Source: an uncultured Archangium sp. (GTDB lineage: Bacteria; Myxococcota; Myxococcia; Myxococcales; Myxococcaceae). Taken from it: DNA of 64,000 nt. The DNA lies in assembly GCA_903905455.1 (NCBI GenBank), contig CAIVGN010000006.1:104046-168045 (forward strand), read 5' to 3'. The notes beneath the pieces are model-generated. The model made no database searches, was not told the DNA's origin, and saw only the letters and a program-made list of their open reading frames with translations. This document shows, one piece after another, positions 42,423 to 53,366 of this stretch. The position numbers and the translations under genes are program-made. Within the stretch, counting starts at the first letter, position 1. Every line of letters starts with the position of its first letter.

Positions 42423-43142
42423 TCAGTGCCCCAGGTCCGAGAGGCTGAACTTGCCGTCGCCCACCGGGGCCGCGGTGTCCACCGCGTCCCAGTGCATCTC
42501 GCTGAAGCGCTGGGTGGCGATCTCGTTGCGCATCACCACGTGCGAGGGGCGCTTGTGGCCGTTGCCGAAGTCCTTCACGTCGCTGAACTCGGCCGAGCGC
42601 AACATCTTGCCGCTCGAGGTGAAGTACTCGCCGCGCACCGGGATGCCCAGCGGGCTCTTGAGCACCCACAGCTTGATCGAGTCGTAGGAGGTGTCGGGGT
42701 TGGTCGACTTGAGCTCCAGCAGCCACGTCTCGGGCTTCGCCGCGTCTTCCTTCACCGTGCCCTGGTAGTCCGCCGCGTAGCTCGCGCGCAGCACGTCGGC
42801 GTTGTTGAAGTCACCGCCCTGGAAGTTGTCGCGCGACGCGAGCCGCAGGGCGCGCTTGAGGTTGGGCATGTAGACCCAGAAGTTCTCGCCGTTGCGCAGC
42901 ATCTCCTGGCCCCGCACCGCCGCCGGCTCCTGGAACCAGATGCGCGACTTGTCGTCGGCCCCCTTGAGGATGTTCATCTTGTACCCGCGCGTGGTGCCGT
43001 CATCCCGGTGCGCGGTCATGGTGGCGGTGGCCTTGAACGTCGCCGGCGCCATCACCGCGTCGTACTTCGTGAGCACTTCCTTGAGCGCCGGGGGTTCGGC
43101 GGTCAGCATCAGCGCGAGCAGCAACGAGGTCGTCATGGTCAT
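42423..43142 (-). CDS. LolA-like outer-membrane lipoprotein-sorting protein
   Basis: 239 residues with a short signal (MTMTTSLLLALMLTA) and the beta-rich lipid-shuttle fold of the LolA-like family (PF17131 type): ATATMTAHRDDGTTRGYKMNI, KSRIWFQEPAAVRGQEMLR, NFWVYMPNLKRALRLASRD, and a terminal HWDAVDTAAPVGDGKFSLSDL. It probably carries a lipid or lipidated cargo across the periplasm between the permeases (43149-45602) and the barrel protein 4 bp downstream. The conserved FWVYMPNLKRALRL segment places it in the group found beside FtsX-like permeases, not the classical LolA. Confidence 0.82.
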   Translation of the reverse strand: MTMTTSLLLALMLTAEPPALKEVLTKYDAVMAPATFKATATMTAHRDDGTTRGYKMNILKGADDKSRIWFQEPAAVRGQEMLRNGENFWVYMPNLKRALRLASRDNFQGGDFNNADVLRASYAADYQGTVKEDAAKPETWLLELKSTNPDTSYDSIKLWVLKSPLGIPVRGEYFTSSGKMLRSAEFSDVKDFGNGHKRPSHVVMRNEIATQRFSEMHWDAVDTAAPVGDGKFSLSDLGH

Positions 43143-43148
43143 GTCCTT

Positions 43149-44363
43149 TCAAACGGAAGAGAGGGCCTCGACGGGGCGCATGCGCGCCGCGCGGAGGGCA
43201 GGGGAGAGGGCCGCCAGCACGCTGCCCAGGCACGTCGAGATGACGACGATGAAGGGCACCGCGGGCAACAGCGTGGGCATCACCTTGAAGAAGCCCTGGC
43301 CGGCGCCCATGGACACAGTGAAGCCGCCGCCGTTGCGCGCCAGCGTCACCACCAGCAGCGCCACGGCCAGGCCCGCGCTGGCGCCGATCACCGCCTGCAG
43401 GAACGCCTCGAGCATGAACAGCCGGGCCACCATGCTGCGCGTCATGCCCACCGCGAGCAGGGTGCCGATCTCCTTGGTGCGCTCGAGCACGCTCATCAGC
43501 AGCGTGTTGGCCACGCCGAAGAGGGCGATGATCAAGAACACCAGGCTCACCCCGCCGAGAATCACCCGCTGAAAGAGCCGCATGTCGCGCAGCGAGGGGC
43601 GCAGCTCTTCCCACGTCTGCACTTCGTACTCGCTGCCCAGCGTCGCCTTGAGCGCGGCCGAGGTGGCGTCGAGTTGCTCCACGTCCTTGATGGCCACCAC
43701 GTACTCCGTGACCTTGCCCTCCATGCCCAGCAGCGACTGCGCGAAGGCCAGCGGCACGGTCACCGCGCGCTTGCCCTCCAGCGGGTTCTGCCCCGAGAGC
43801 ACGCCGCGGGGCTCGAGATCGAGCGCGTTGTCGCGACCGCCCAGGCCCTGCGCCTGCAGCATCAGCGGCACGCCCGGCTTGAGGTCGAGGGCGCGCGACA
43901 GCTCGAGGCCCACGTGCGCCCCGTTGCGGTCCGTGGGCAGCAGCGGCGTGCCGTCGAGGTACATGTTCACCCGGGGCAGCGCGGCGTCCACCGACTCGGG
44001 CTCGATGGCGGTGATCACCGAGATGGCGCCCCGGCTGCCGTTGGTGAGCAGCCCGCTGAAGGTGATGCGCGGGGTGATGCCCTTCACGTTGGGCGTGGCG
44101 CGCAGCTTCTTCTCCAGCTCCGCGTCGCGGGCGATGTTGAAGACCAGCGGCTGCCGGTCGCGCTTCTCGAAGTACCCCGCGCGGTGCACCTGGATGGCGC
44201 CCACCCGCGACTCGATGGTCTCGGCCACCAGTGATTCACCCACGCCCATCACCAGCGCCGACAACAGCAGGCTCATGGCCACGCCGAAGAACAGCGCGCC
44301 CACCGTGATGGCGGAGCGGGCCCGGGCGCGGAACACGTTTCTCATCGCGAGTCGAAGCAGCAT
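43149..44363 (-). CDS. FtsX-like (LolC/MacB-type) ABC permease 2
   Basis: 404 residues. An N-terminal helix (ITVGALFFGVAMSLLLSAL) is followed by a periplasmic MacB-type domain of about 230 residues and three C-terminal helices (VILGGVSLVFLIIALFGVAN, LMLEAFLQAVIGASAGLAV, FIVVISTCLGSVLAAL). The FtsX signature VLERTKEIGTLLAVGMTRSMV is followed by LEA on the helix. It lies 9 bp after permease 1 and precedes the LolA-like gene by 6 bp. With permease 1 it forms the expected heterodimer for the ATPase at 40319. Confidence 0.88.
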   Translation of the reverse strand: MLLRLAMRNVFRARARSAITVGALFFGVAMSLLLSALVMGVGESLVAETIESRVGAIQVHRAGYFEKRDRQPLVFNIARDAELEKKLRATPNVKGITPRITFSGLLTNGSRGAISVITAIEPESVDAALPRVNMYLDGTPLLPTDRNGAHVGLELSRALDLKPGVPLMLQAQGLGGRDNALDLEPRGVLSGQNPLEGKRAVTVPLAFAQSLLGMEGKVTEYVVAIKDVEQLDATSAALKATLGSEYEVQTWEELRPSLRDMRLFQRVILGGVSLVFLIIALFGVANTLLMSVLERTKEIGTLLAVGMTRSMVARLFMLEAFLQAVIGASAGLAVALLVVTLARNGGGFTVSMGAGQGFFKVMPTLLPAVPFIVVISTCLGSVLAALSPALRAARMRPVEALSSV

Positions 44364-44372
44364 GGTCTCTCC

Positions 44373-45602
44373 TCAGCGTCCCGCGAGCGCTTCCACCGGG
44401 CGCAGCCGACTCGCGCGCCAGGCAGGGTAGAGCGAGAACAACACCGCGCCGAACACCGCGGCGAACATCACGCCCACGGTGAAGGCCGCCGTCATGAAGG
44501 GGTACACGTCGATCTCCATCGAGGAGTTGGGCGGGGTGAAGTGGATGCCGCGCTTCGCGAGGATGAAGGTGATGGTCGACGCGCCGGCCAGCCCCCCCGC
44601 AGCGCCCATCGCCCCCAGGACCAGGGCCTCGAGCAGGAAGAGCACCATCACGCTGCCCCGCGTCAGGCCCACGGCCATCATCGTGCCCACCTCGCGGGTG
44701 CGCTCCAGCACGCTCATCAACATGGTGTTCGCCACGCCCAGCAGCATCAGCAGCAGGAAGACCACGGCCACCACGTTCGACACCCCGTTCTGAATGCCCA
44801 TGATGGTCTTCCGCTCCGGGGCCAGCTCGGCCCAGGTGTGCACCTCGAACTCGGGGCCCACCGCCGCGCGCACCTGGCTGGCGATGGCCTCGAGGTGGCT
44901 GGTGTCGTCGATGGCCACGGCGAGCTCGGTGACCCGGCCCTCCATGCGCAGCAGCTTCTGCGCGAGCGAGAGCGGCACCACCGCGATCTTCATCTCGCCG
45001 GGCATGATGGCCCGCATCGCGCCGCCCACCTGGGCCAGCTCACCGTTGAGCGAGCCGTCGCGGTCCGGCGCCAGGAGGATCGCCTCGGAGTCGTGCTTCG
45101 CCCCGAAGGCCGCCGCCAGCGCGTCGCCCAGCACCACGTGCGTGTCGTCGAACACCGTGTCGTCGGTGAAGAGCTTCCAGCGATCGGGGCACACCTGGCG
45201 CTCGAGCACCGGGTCGATGGCCGTCGCCCCGAAGAAGAGCGCCTCGGGGGAGTCGTCCTGGTCCGTGGCCGACAGGGTGAGCGACCCGGCGAACTGGATG
45301 CGCGGCGCGACCGCGGTGACGCCCTTGACCGCGAGCACCTTCTTCACCAGGGCGTCGTCGTTGGCGAAGTCGAGCGACAGCGGCGTCGACATCACGTTGG
45401 CGAGGTAGCCGGTGCGGTGCACCTGCATCGCCCCCAGGGTGCCGCGAATGCTGCCCCGGGTCATCGAGTCCTGCAGCCCGTTGAGCACCCCGCGAATGCC
45501 ACCCACCGCCGTGATGCCCACCGCCACCGCCGCCAGGGTGATGAGGGTTCGCCGCCGGTTTCGCAGCACGTTCCGGAAGGCCATCGACAAGAGCGCGTTC
45601 AT
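44373..45602 (-). CDS. FtsX-like (LolC/E-type) ABC permease 1, first gene of operon
   Basis: 409 residues from ATG 45602 (MNALLSMAFRN); an ATG 6 codons later (MAFRNVLRN) is equally conserved. One N-terminal helix (TLITLAAVAVGITAVGGI), a periplasmic domain with a Cys (LERQVCPDRW), and three C-terminal helices (VVAVVFLLLMLLGVAN, LFLLEALVLGAMGAAGGL, FMTAAFTVGVMFAAVFGAVLF) are visible. The signature VLERTREVGTMMAVGLTRGSV is present. It lies about 140 bp from the divergent histidine kinase start, with a candidate sigma-54 promoter and two palindromes in between. Confidence 0.87.
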   Translation of the reverse strand: MNALLSMAFRNVLRNRRRTLITLAAVAVGITAVGGIRGVLNGLQDSMTRGSIRGTLGAMQVHRTGYLANVMSTPLSLDFANDDALVKKVLAVKGVTAVAPRIQFAGSLTLSATDQDDSPEALFFGATAIDPVLERQVCPDRWKLFTDDTVFDDTHVVLGDALAAAFGAKHDSEAILLAPDRDGSLNGELAQVGGAMRAIMPGEMKIAVVPLSLAQKLLRMEGRVTELAVAIDDTSHLEAIASQVRAAVGPEFEVHTWAELAPERKTIMGIQNGVSNVVAVVFLLLMLLGVANTMLMSVLERTREVGTMMAVGLTRGSVMVLFLLEALVLGAMGAAGGLAGASTITFILAKRGIHFTPPNSSMEIDVYPFMTAAFTVGVMFAAVFGAVLFSLYPAWRASRLRPVEALAGR

Positions 45603-45617
45603 GACGGGGCGCACCTC

Positions 45618-45633
45618 AGCACGCGCAGTGCCA
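45618..45633 (-). promoter_or_regulatory. Candidate sigma-54 (-24/-12) promoter of the Lol-like operon
   Basis: Read on the minus strand: TGGCACTGCGCGTGCT, against the consensus TGGCACG-N4-TTGCW. The GG and GC pairs are in register, with two mismatches at less conserved positions. It points into the permease gene; the start site would be about 5 bp before the first ATG, so either the leader is very short or the real start codon is the next one. An NtrC-type activator is encoded on the other side. Confidence 0.5.
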
Positions 45634-45664
45634 ACCGGCGCTTCCGAGTGAGCCCCCCGCCAAC

Positions 45665-45703
45665 CGTCGGAGCCCCGACACCCGCGCTGTCGGATTCCCG
45701 ACA
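45665..45703. promoter_or_regulatory. Two near-identical 16-bp palindromes, likely activator sites
   Basis: CGTCGGAGCCCCGACA (45665-45680) and TGTCGGATTCCCGACA (45688-45703) share 13 of 16 positions; their centres are 23 bp apart, about two helix turns. They are 55-90 bp upstream of the expected start site of the permease operon and just ahead of the kinase gene. This is where an NtrC-type regulator would bind to drive sigma-54 transcription. Confidence 0.55.
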
Positions 45704-45741
45704 GGTGACACGCCCGCGGGCGACGGTGCACTCTCCCCCCG

Positions 45742-47036
45742 GTGAAAGCCGAGAGACTGAGCCTCGAAGAACTCGAAGACGCGGCCCTCGAGACGCTCTT
45801 CCAGCGGGGCATCCAGCTGCGGCTCTACTTCGCGCCCTTCGTGCTCCTCGCGGTGATGATGCTGCTGGCCTGGGACCCCGCGCCCTGGCGCCTGTGGGTG
45901 GTGGTCGGGGCGGTGCTCTTCGCCTCGGTGCGCCTGGTGACCGAGTTCCGACGCGCCCGGCGCGAGGGCATCATGCGCGCGCGGCTCAGCGTACTGATGC
46001 CGGTGCCGGCGACCATGCTCTTCGTCGTCGTCTCCTCCACCGGCGGCGTCGACAGCCCCATCTTCCCGATGCTGCCCATGGTCACGGTGTTCCTCTCGCT
46101 CTTCCTGCGGCCGAAGTTCGGCTTCGTGATGGCCAGCGCGGGCACGCTTCTCGTCGCGGTGCTCTCGCTGGTGGCGTTCCAGGGCTGGGTGCCGACGATG
46201 ATGCCCGAGGTCTTCGGCGGGGGCGCCCGGGGCTCGGCGACCGATCTCCTGCTCTTCACCCGCGGGGGCCTGGTGATCATCGCCATGTGGTGGGGCGCCT
46301 TCCTGGGCTTCGTCATTCGCCGCGCCTCCCAGTCGGCGCTGCAGCACGCCCTCGACGCCCGTGAAGAGCTGCTGGGCACGCACACCGAGAACACCCGCGC
46401 GCTCACCACCCTGGTCGCGGAGATTGCCCACGAGCTCAAGAACCCGCTGGCCTCGGTCAAGGGCCTCGCCGCCCTCGTCGACCGCGACGCCACGGGCAAG
46501 GAGAAGGAACGCCTCACCGTGCTGCGCCGCGAGGTGGACCGCATGCAGGAGATCCTCGAGTCGTTCTTGAACTTCAGCCGCCCGGTGGTGCCGCTCGACC
46601 TCGCGCCGGTGACCATCGCCGCCGTGGCCGAACAATGCGCCGCGCTCTACGAGGGCGTGGCCCGCGAGCGGGGTGTCGAGCTGCGCCTCGACGTGCGCCC
46701 CGAGGTGGTGGTGCGCGCCGACGAGCGCAAGGTGAAGCAGATCGTGATCAACCTCGTGCAGAACGCCCTCGACGTGACCCCTGCCGGCAGCGCCATCGAC
46801 CTGGTGGTCGGCGCCCACGGCCGCGGCGCCCGGCTCTCGGTGATGGACCGCGGCCCCGGCGTCCAAGACTCCGAGCACGCCTTCGAGCCCGGGGTCACCA
46901 CCAAGGAAAAGGGCAGCGGCCTGGGCCTCACCGTGGCCCGCCTCGTCGCGCGCCAGCACGGGGGCGACGTGCAGCTCACCCCCCGTGACGGCGGCGGCAC
47001 CGTCGCCGAGCTCACCCTGCCGGAGGCGCCCCCCTC

Positions 47037-47040
<4 letters not shown>
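45742..47040 (+). CDS. Membrane sensor histidine kinase
   Basis: 432 residues from a GTG. Residues 20-200 contain 4 to 6 membrane helices (LYFAPFVLLAVMMLLAW, LWVVVGAVLFASVRL, VPATMLFVVVSS, FGFVMASAGTLLVAVLSLV, GGLVIIAMWWGAFLGFVI) with no large periplasmic loop, suggesting sensing within the membrane. The HisKA box is AEIAHELKNPLASV with His230; the ATPase has NLVQNALD, DRGPG and GSGLGLTVA. It ends in the ATGA that starts the regulator, so they are co-translated. Confidence 0.9.
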
Positions 47041-48379
<1,339 letters not shown>

Positions 48380-48401
<22 letters not shown>

Positions 48402-48808
48402 CCGAGCTTGCCGAAGACGATCTCCCCGGCGCCCTCGAAGAGCATCGGGTTCTGCGTCGAGCCGGCCACGCCCACCACCGTGCCGGTCCCGTCGAAGCCG
48501 TAGATGCAGGCGTGGCCTCTGGTGCCCTGCGTGATGAAGAACTCGGCGAACAGCGGGCCCGGCGTTTCCAACGCCTGCTCCCCGAGGCGTGTGGGCTTGT
48601 CAGGCACCGGCACACACGGCTCGAGCTGCGCCACGAACATGACCTTCTCTGCCTTCACGCCGCCGGTCTCCCAGCTGCCGAAGAACTCCACCTCGGCCTT
48701 GCTCGACGCCTTCTGCTCTTTCTTCGCCGCCACGGCCCCCGGAGTCGCCTTCGACTTCTCGCAACCGACTACCAGGACCAGCGCTACGAGGGACCACAGG
48801 ATTCTCAT
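48380..48808 (-). CDS. Hypothetical lipoprotein
   Basis: 142 residues. MRILWSLVALVLVVGCEKS gives a lipobox (VVGC). A Lys/Ala-rich spacer follows, then a small beta-rich domain (VEFFGSWETGGVKAEKVMFV, GTVVGVAGSTQNPMLFEGAGEIVFG) with two Cys (EPCVPV, HACIYG) that could form a disulfide. Not recognised. Convergent with the response regulator, overlapping its 3' end. Confidence 0.6.
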
Positions 48809-49014
48809 GCGCGTGTTTCTCCCACGTCACCCCACAGGGGGAAAGTGGTGAGGCGGAAGGTCACGGGTCAGCGGAGAACCAGTGATTCAGCGGCCGCCCC
48901 GGGCTCGGCGGGTTTTTCCGTCAGGCGATTGACGCTCGGTCGCGTAAGCGGCTGATCCAACCATGACGCGTCAAGGTTCGAGCGCTGGCAAGCGAGTTGC
49001 TCTGTGTTCGACAC

Positions 49015-49635
49015 GTGTCCTCGAACATCTCCAGCACCGTTGAATTCACCAAGCGCCGCGAGCTCCTGCGGATGCGTGCCGAGATCGACAGGCTGCGCGA
49101 AGAGAACGAACGCCTCGCCGCCCTGGCCTACCGCGACCCACTCACCGGCCTGCGCAACCGCCGCTGCTTTGGCGAGCGCCTCAACGAAGAGCTCTGCCGC
49201 CTCAAGCGCAACCCGCGCGGCTCGCTGGCCGTCATCTGCGTCGACGTGAACAGCTTCAAGCAGCTCAACGACACCCGCGGTCACGCCGCCGGGGACGCCG
49301 CGCTGATCGCCGTCGGCCAGGTGTTGGAAAGGTTGATTCGTGCCGAAGACCTCGTCTGCCGGCTGGGTGGTGATGAGTTCGCGGTGCTGCTCCCCGACAC
49401 CCACCCGGTGCAGGCGAACATCGTCGCCGACCGCATTCGCGCGCACATGCCGGCGCTGGTCGGCGTGGGCCTGGGCCGCCGCGGGTTGGCCATCGGCGTG
49501 TCGAGCTGGACCGAAGGGGACGACGAGATCCGCCTGCTGTCGAGGGCTGATGAGGAGATGTACGCGGACAAACGAATGTCGAGGGAAGAAGGGCCCACGG
49601 CCCAGCTCCCCGAGCCGTTCGAGAACGCCGCATGA
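49015..49635 (+). CDS. Diguanylate cyclase (GGDEF)
   Basis: 206 residues from a GTG at 49015 (upstream TTG and downstream ATG 49072 are alternatives). A short coiled-coil (FTKRRELLRMRAEIDRLREENERL) leads into a complete GGDEF domain: DPLTGLRNRR, DVNSFKQLNDTRGHAAGD, and CRLGGDEFAVLL with GGDEF near residue 118. Five residues before it is RAED, a c-di-GMP inhibitory I-site (RxxD). So it should make cyclic di-GMP from GTP and be product-inhibited. There is no sensor domain; activity may be controlled by coiled-coil dimerisation. A strong terminator follows at 49740. Confidence 0.9.
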   Translation: MSSNISSTVEFTKRRELLRMRAEIDRLREENERLAALAYRDPLTGLRNRRCFGERLNEELCRLKRNPRGSLAVICVDVNSFKQLNDTRGHAAGDAALIAVGQVLERLIRAEDLVCRLGGDEFAVLLPDTHPVQANIVADRIRAHMPALVGVGLGRRGLAIGVSSWTEGDDEIRLLSRADEEMYADKRMSREEGPTAQLPEPFENAA

Positions 49636-49739
49636 GTAGAGGGGGAAACCTCGGGTCGACGAGCAGCTGACGTGTCGCGGGTTGGGGAACCTGCAGCGCT
49701 GTCGCCGTACGTCGTTCGGAGGGTGGGGTTGGGCGTTGA

Positions 49740-49784
49740 GAGCGGGACGGGTCGTGGGGACGACTCGTCCTGCTCGTTTTTTTT
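49740..49784 (+). terminator. Rho-independent terminator after the diguanylate cyclase gene
   Basis: A 16-bp stem with two G-T pairs (GAGCGGGACGGGTCGT pairing with ACGACTCGTCCTGCTC), loop GGGG, then GTTTTTTTT. It is the only clear intrinsic terminator in the window. The T-run abuts the atpG stop codon on the other strand, so it also separates the two convergent genes. Confidence 0.85.
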
Positions 49785-50657
<873 letters not shown>

Positions 50658-50784
50658 GGCGGCCGCGCCATAGAGGGCACTGGAAACCAAGTCAATGAAC
50701 AAGGCACCCGGAGCCCAAGTGTTTGAAGTAGCTCGACTTCTGGCGCCCGCCGTTGGGTGCGCGGCTTGCTATACCTGCCGGGCT

Positions 50785-51909
50785 TTGCGCCCCTCTCTCC
50801 TGTCCTGCTTTCTCGTGTTGAGCGCGATCACCGCGGGCTGCGAATGCGGCACGCAGAAGCTCGCCAACACGCTCCCCCCCGACGTTCGCGTCGACACCTA
50901 CACCCAGGAGGCGGCGTCGAAGATCGACGTCCTGTGGGTGGTCGACAACTCCGGCTCCATGGCCCCGCGCCAGGAGAACCTCGCGCGCAACTTCGGCTCG
51001 TTCATCGCGGAGTTCGCGAAGAACTCCATCGACTACCGCATCGCCATCACCACCACCGACATCTTCAAGGAAGCCGGCCGCTTCGTGGGCACCCCGAAGA
51101 TCCTCAGCCCCGCCACCCCCAGCGTGGCCACCGTCTTCGCCAACAACATCAAGGTGGGCATCGCCGGCAGCCCCTACGAGGTGGGCCTCGACGCCGCCAA
51201 GCTCTCGCTCGATCTCCAGGTGCAGGCCAACGACGCCGCGGTGATGCAGTGCAAGGGCGCCTGCGCCAGCAGCGGCCGGGCGGCCTGCGAGGCGAAGTGC
51301 GACACCGACACCGCCTTCCTCTTCCTGCGCCGCGACGCGTACCTCTACCTCATCTTCGTCAGCGACGAGGAAGACCGCTCCAGCCAGGACGTGCGCTTCT
51401 TCTACCGCTACTTCGAGACCATCAAGGGCGTGGGCAACGACGGCACGGTGACCACCGCGGCGATCATGGGCGACGTGCCGAGCAACGGCTGCGGCGCCAC
51501 CCCCGGCACCCGCTACAAGGCGCTGTCCGATCTCACCGGCGGCGAAGTGGGGAGCATCTGCGACGCGAACTTCTCGGCCACCCTCGCCAAGCTCGCGCGC
51601 AACGCCGTGGGCCTCAAGCGCAAGTTCCCGCTCCAGGCCAAGCCCAACCTCCAGACCCTGCAGGTGCGCCTGCGCTACCCGTGCAACGTGCCGGCAGACC
51701 AGGTCGCCGCTTGCGGCTCGCTCGACCGCGCCCAGTGCACCGGCGCCCCGGTCGACTCGATGAACGTGGTGTGCACCCCGAAGCAGGGCGCGCCCGACGG
51801 CTGGCAATACGAAGAGGGCGGCAACCTCGTCTACTTCGCCGGTGAATCGGTGCCCGGGCTCTCGGCCCAGATCGAGCTGCAGTACTACGAAGAAGGGAAG
51901 GGCCCGTGA
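50785..51909 (+). CDS. Lipoprotein with von Willebrand factor A-like domain
   Basis: 374 residues from TTG 50785, chosen because it gives a signal with lipobox ITAGC (CFLVLSAITAGCECG); an ATG at 50695, 37 bp from the atpG start, is also open. The vWA domain has its MIDAS motif in VVDNSGSM, then RIAITTTDIF and LIFVSDEEDRSS, all expected for a metal-dependent adhesion site. Six to eight Cys follow (CKGACASS, CEAKCDTD, CGATPGTR, CDANF). First gene of a six-gene lipoprotein operon; its TGA overlaps the next start (GTGA). Confidence 0.8.
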   Translation: MRPSLLSCFLVLSAITAGCECGTQKLANTLPPDVRVDTYTQEAASKIDVLWVVDNSGSMAPRQENLARNFGSFIAEFAKNSIDYRIAITTTDIFKEAGRFVGTPKILSPATPSVATVFANNIKVGIAGSPYEVGLDAAKLSLDLQVQANDAAVMQCKGACASSGRAACEAKCDTDTAFLFLRRDAYLYLIFVSDEEDRSSQDVRFFYRYFETIKGVGNDGTVTTAAIMGDVPSNGCGATPGTRYKALSDLTGGEVGSICDANFSATLAKLARNAVGLKRKFPLQAKPNLQTLQVRLRYPCNVPADQVAACGSLDRAQCTGAPVDSMNVVCTPKQGAPDGWQYEEGGNLVYFAGESVPGLSAQIELQYYEEGKGP

Positions 51910-53366
51910 GTCGCACGCTGTCCTGGCTATCTCTCGCGCTTCTCCTCGCGGCCTTCGGCTGCGACACCGGCAACCTCCAGCAGGTGCGCCCGCGCCTCTC
52001 GCCGCCCGGCTCCCCCGTCGACTTCGGCACGCTGCCGGTGCTCAACCAGAAGACCGTGGAGATCCCGCTGACCAACGTGGGCCGCGCCAAGCTCACCGTG
52101 TCCAACGTGGCGCTGGCGAAGAACGACGGCATCTTCCAGCTGACCTCGTCGGTCGACGTCATCGAGAGCGGCGAGACCCGGAACCTGGTGGTGGTCTTCA
52201 CCCCCACCGCGGAGCAGGCCTACGACGACACGCTCACCTTCGAGACCGATGACGACGAGAACGCGATGCTCTCGCTCTCGCTGGTCGGCGTGGGCAGCAC
52301 CAAGGCGGTCATCGCCTTCGAGCCCGCGATGATCGACTTCGGCCGCGTCGCCGAGTGCGCCTCGACGGTGCAGTTGCTCACCGTGCTCTCGAAGGGCACC
52401 GCGGACCTGGTCATCGAGGAGATCGGCTTCACCGACGGCAGCTCCCCGGCCTTCACCTTCGTGGGCTCGACCCGCACCCCGGCCACCGTGAAGACCGTGG
52501 GCGCCAACGGACTGCCCGGGCAGATCCAGCTGACGGTGCGCGTGTCCGCCGCTGCCGGCGCCGAGGGAACCCTGACCGGCGGCATCCGCGTGCGCTCCAC
52601 CGACCCCGAGCACCGGGAGATGATCATCCCCCTGACCGCCACCGTGAACCGGGCGCCGGTGCCGACCATCGCGCCCCTGGGCAACGGTTCGCCGGGCCAG
52701 CGCATCACCCTCGACGGCTCGGCCTCGAGCGACCCCGACAACGACGCGCCGCTGACCTACAAGTGGACCCTGCGCAGCAAGCCGCTGGCCTCGATGACCA
52801 CCATCGGCGTGGCCGACGCGGCCACCACCCAGATGACCCTCGACGCCACCGTGCCCGGTGCCTACGAGGTGCAGCTGGACGTCACCGACGCCACCGGCGC
52901 GAAGTCGTGTCAGCCCGCGCGCGCCACCGTGGTGGCCGCCCCCGCGCAGAAGCTGCTGGTGGAGATGTTCTGGGACAACGCCGGCACCGACGTCGATCTC
53001 CACGTGCTGCGCACCACGCAGTCGCTGCTCTTCACGCCCCCCGACGACTGCCACTACCAGGCCCGCACCCCCGACTGGGGCGTGCTGGGCGACGCCACCG
53101 ATGACCCCGAGCTGATCCGCGACGCGCTCACCGGCTACGGGCCCGAGGTCTTCGGCTACGTGAACCCCATCGACAGCACGTTTCGCATTCTCGCGGTGAT
53201 GCAGAACACGCTCTTGAGCCCGACCCCCGCGAGCAAGGTGACCGTGCGCGTGTACCTCTTCGGGGTGCTCAAGGCCGAGATGTCCCGCACCCTGAGCCAC
53301 AGCGGTGAAATCTGGGAAGTCGCTGACGTGACCTGGCCCAGCGGTGACGTGGCGGTGCTGCCGTGA
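51906..53366 (+). CDS. Lipoprotein with choice-of-anchor (ASH-like) and PKD-like domains
   Basis: 486 residues from a GTG. Lipobox AAFGC. Residues 35-230 form two Ig-like ASPM-SPD2-Hydin-type modules (VDFGTLPVLNQKTVEIPLTN, IDFGRVAECASTVQLL). Residues 245-340 are a PKD-type domain (APVPTIAPLGNG, ITLDGSASSDPDNDAPLTYKW). A further domain begins with MFWDNAGTDVDLHV, a motif common in exported myxobacterial and planctomycete proteins. It is anchored in the outer membrane and probably displays protein-binding surfaces. Translationally coupled on both sides. Confidence 0.8.
   Translation: MSRTLSWLSLALLLAAFGCDTGNLQQVRPRLSPPGSPVDFGTLPVLNQKTVEIPLTNVGRAKLTVSNVALAKNDGIFQLTSSVDVIESGETRNLVVVFTPTAEQAYDDTLTFETDDDENAMLSLSLVGVGSTKAVIAFEPAMIDFGRVAECASTVQLLTVLSKGTADLVIEEIGFTDGSSPAFTFVGSTRTPATVKTVGANGLPGQIQLTVRVSAAAGAEGTLTGGIRVRSTDPEHREMIIPLTATVNRAPVPTIAPLGNGSPGQRITLDGSASSDPDNDAPLTYKWTLRSKPLASMTTIGVADAATTQMTLDATVPGAYEVQLDVTDATGAKSCQPARATVVAAPAQKLLVEMFWDNAGTDVDLHVLRTTQSLLFTPPDDCHYQARTPDWGVLGDATDDPELIRDALTGYGPEVFGYVNPIDSTFRILAVMQNTLLSPTPASKVTVRVYLFGVLKAEMSRTLSHSGEIWEVADVTWPSGDVAVLP

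Noticed and set aside
50695..50784. Upstream ATG for the vWA lipoprotein
   Set aside because: Gives an N-terminus with several Cys before the signal; the TTG at 50785 yields a clean lipoprotein signal instead.
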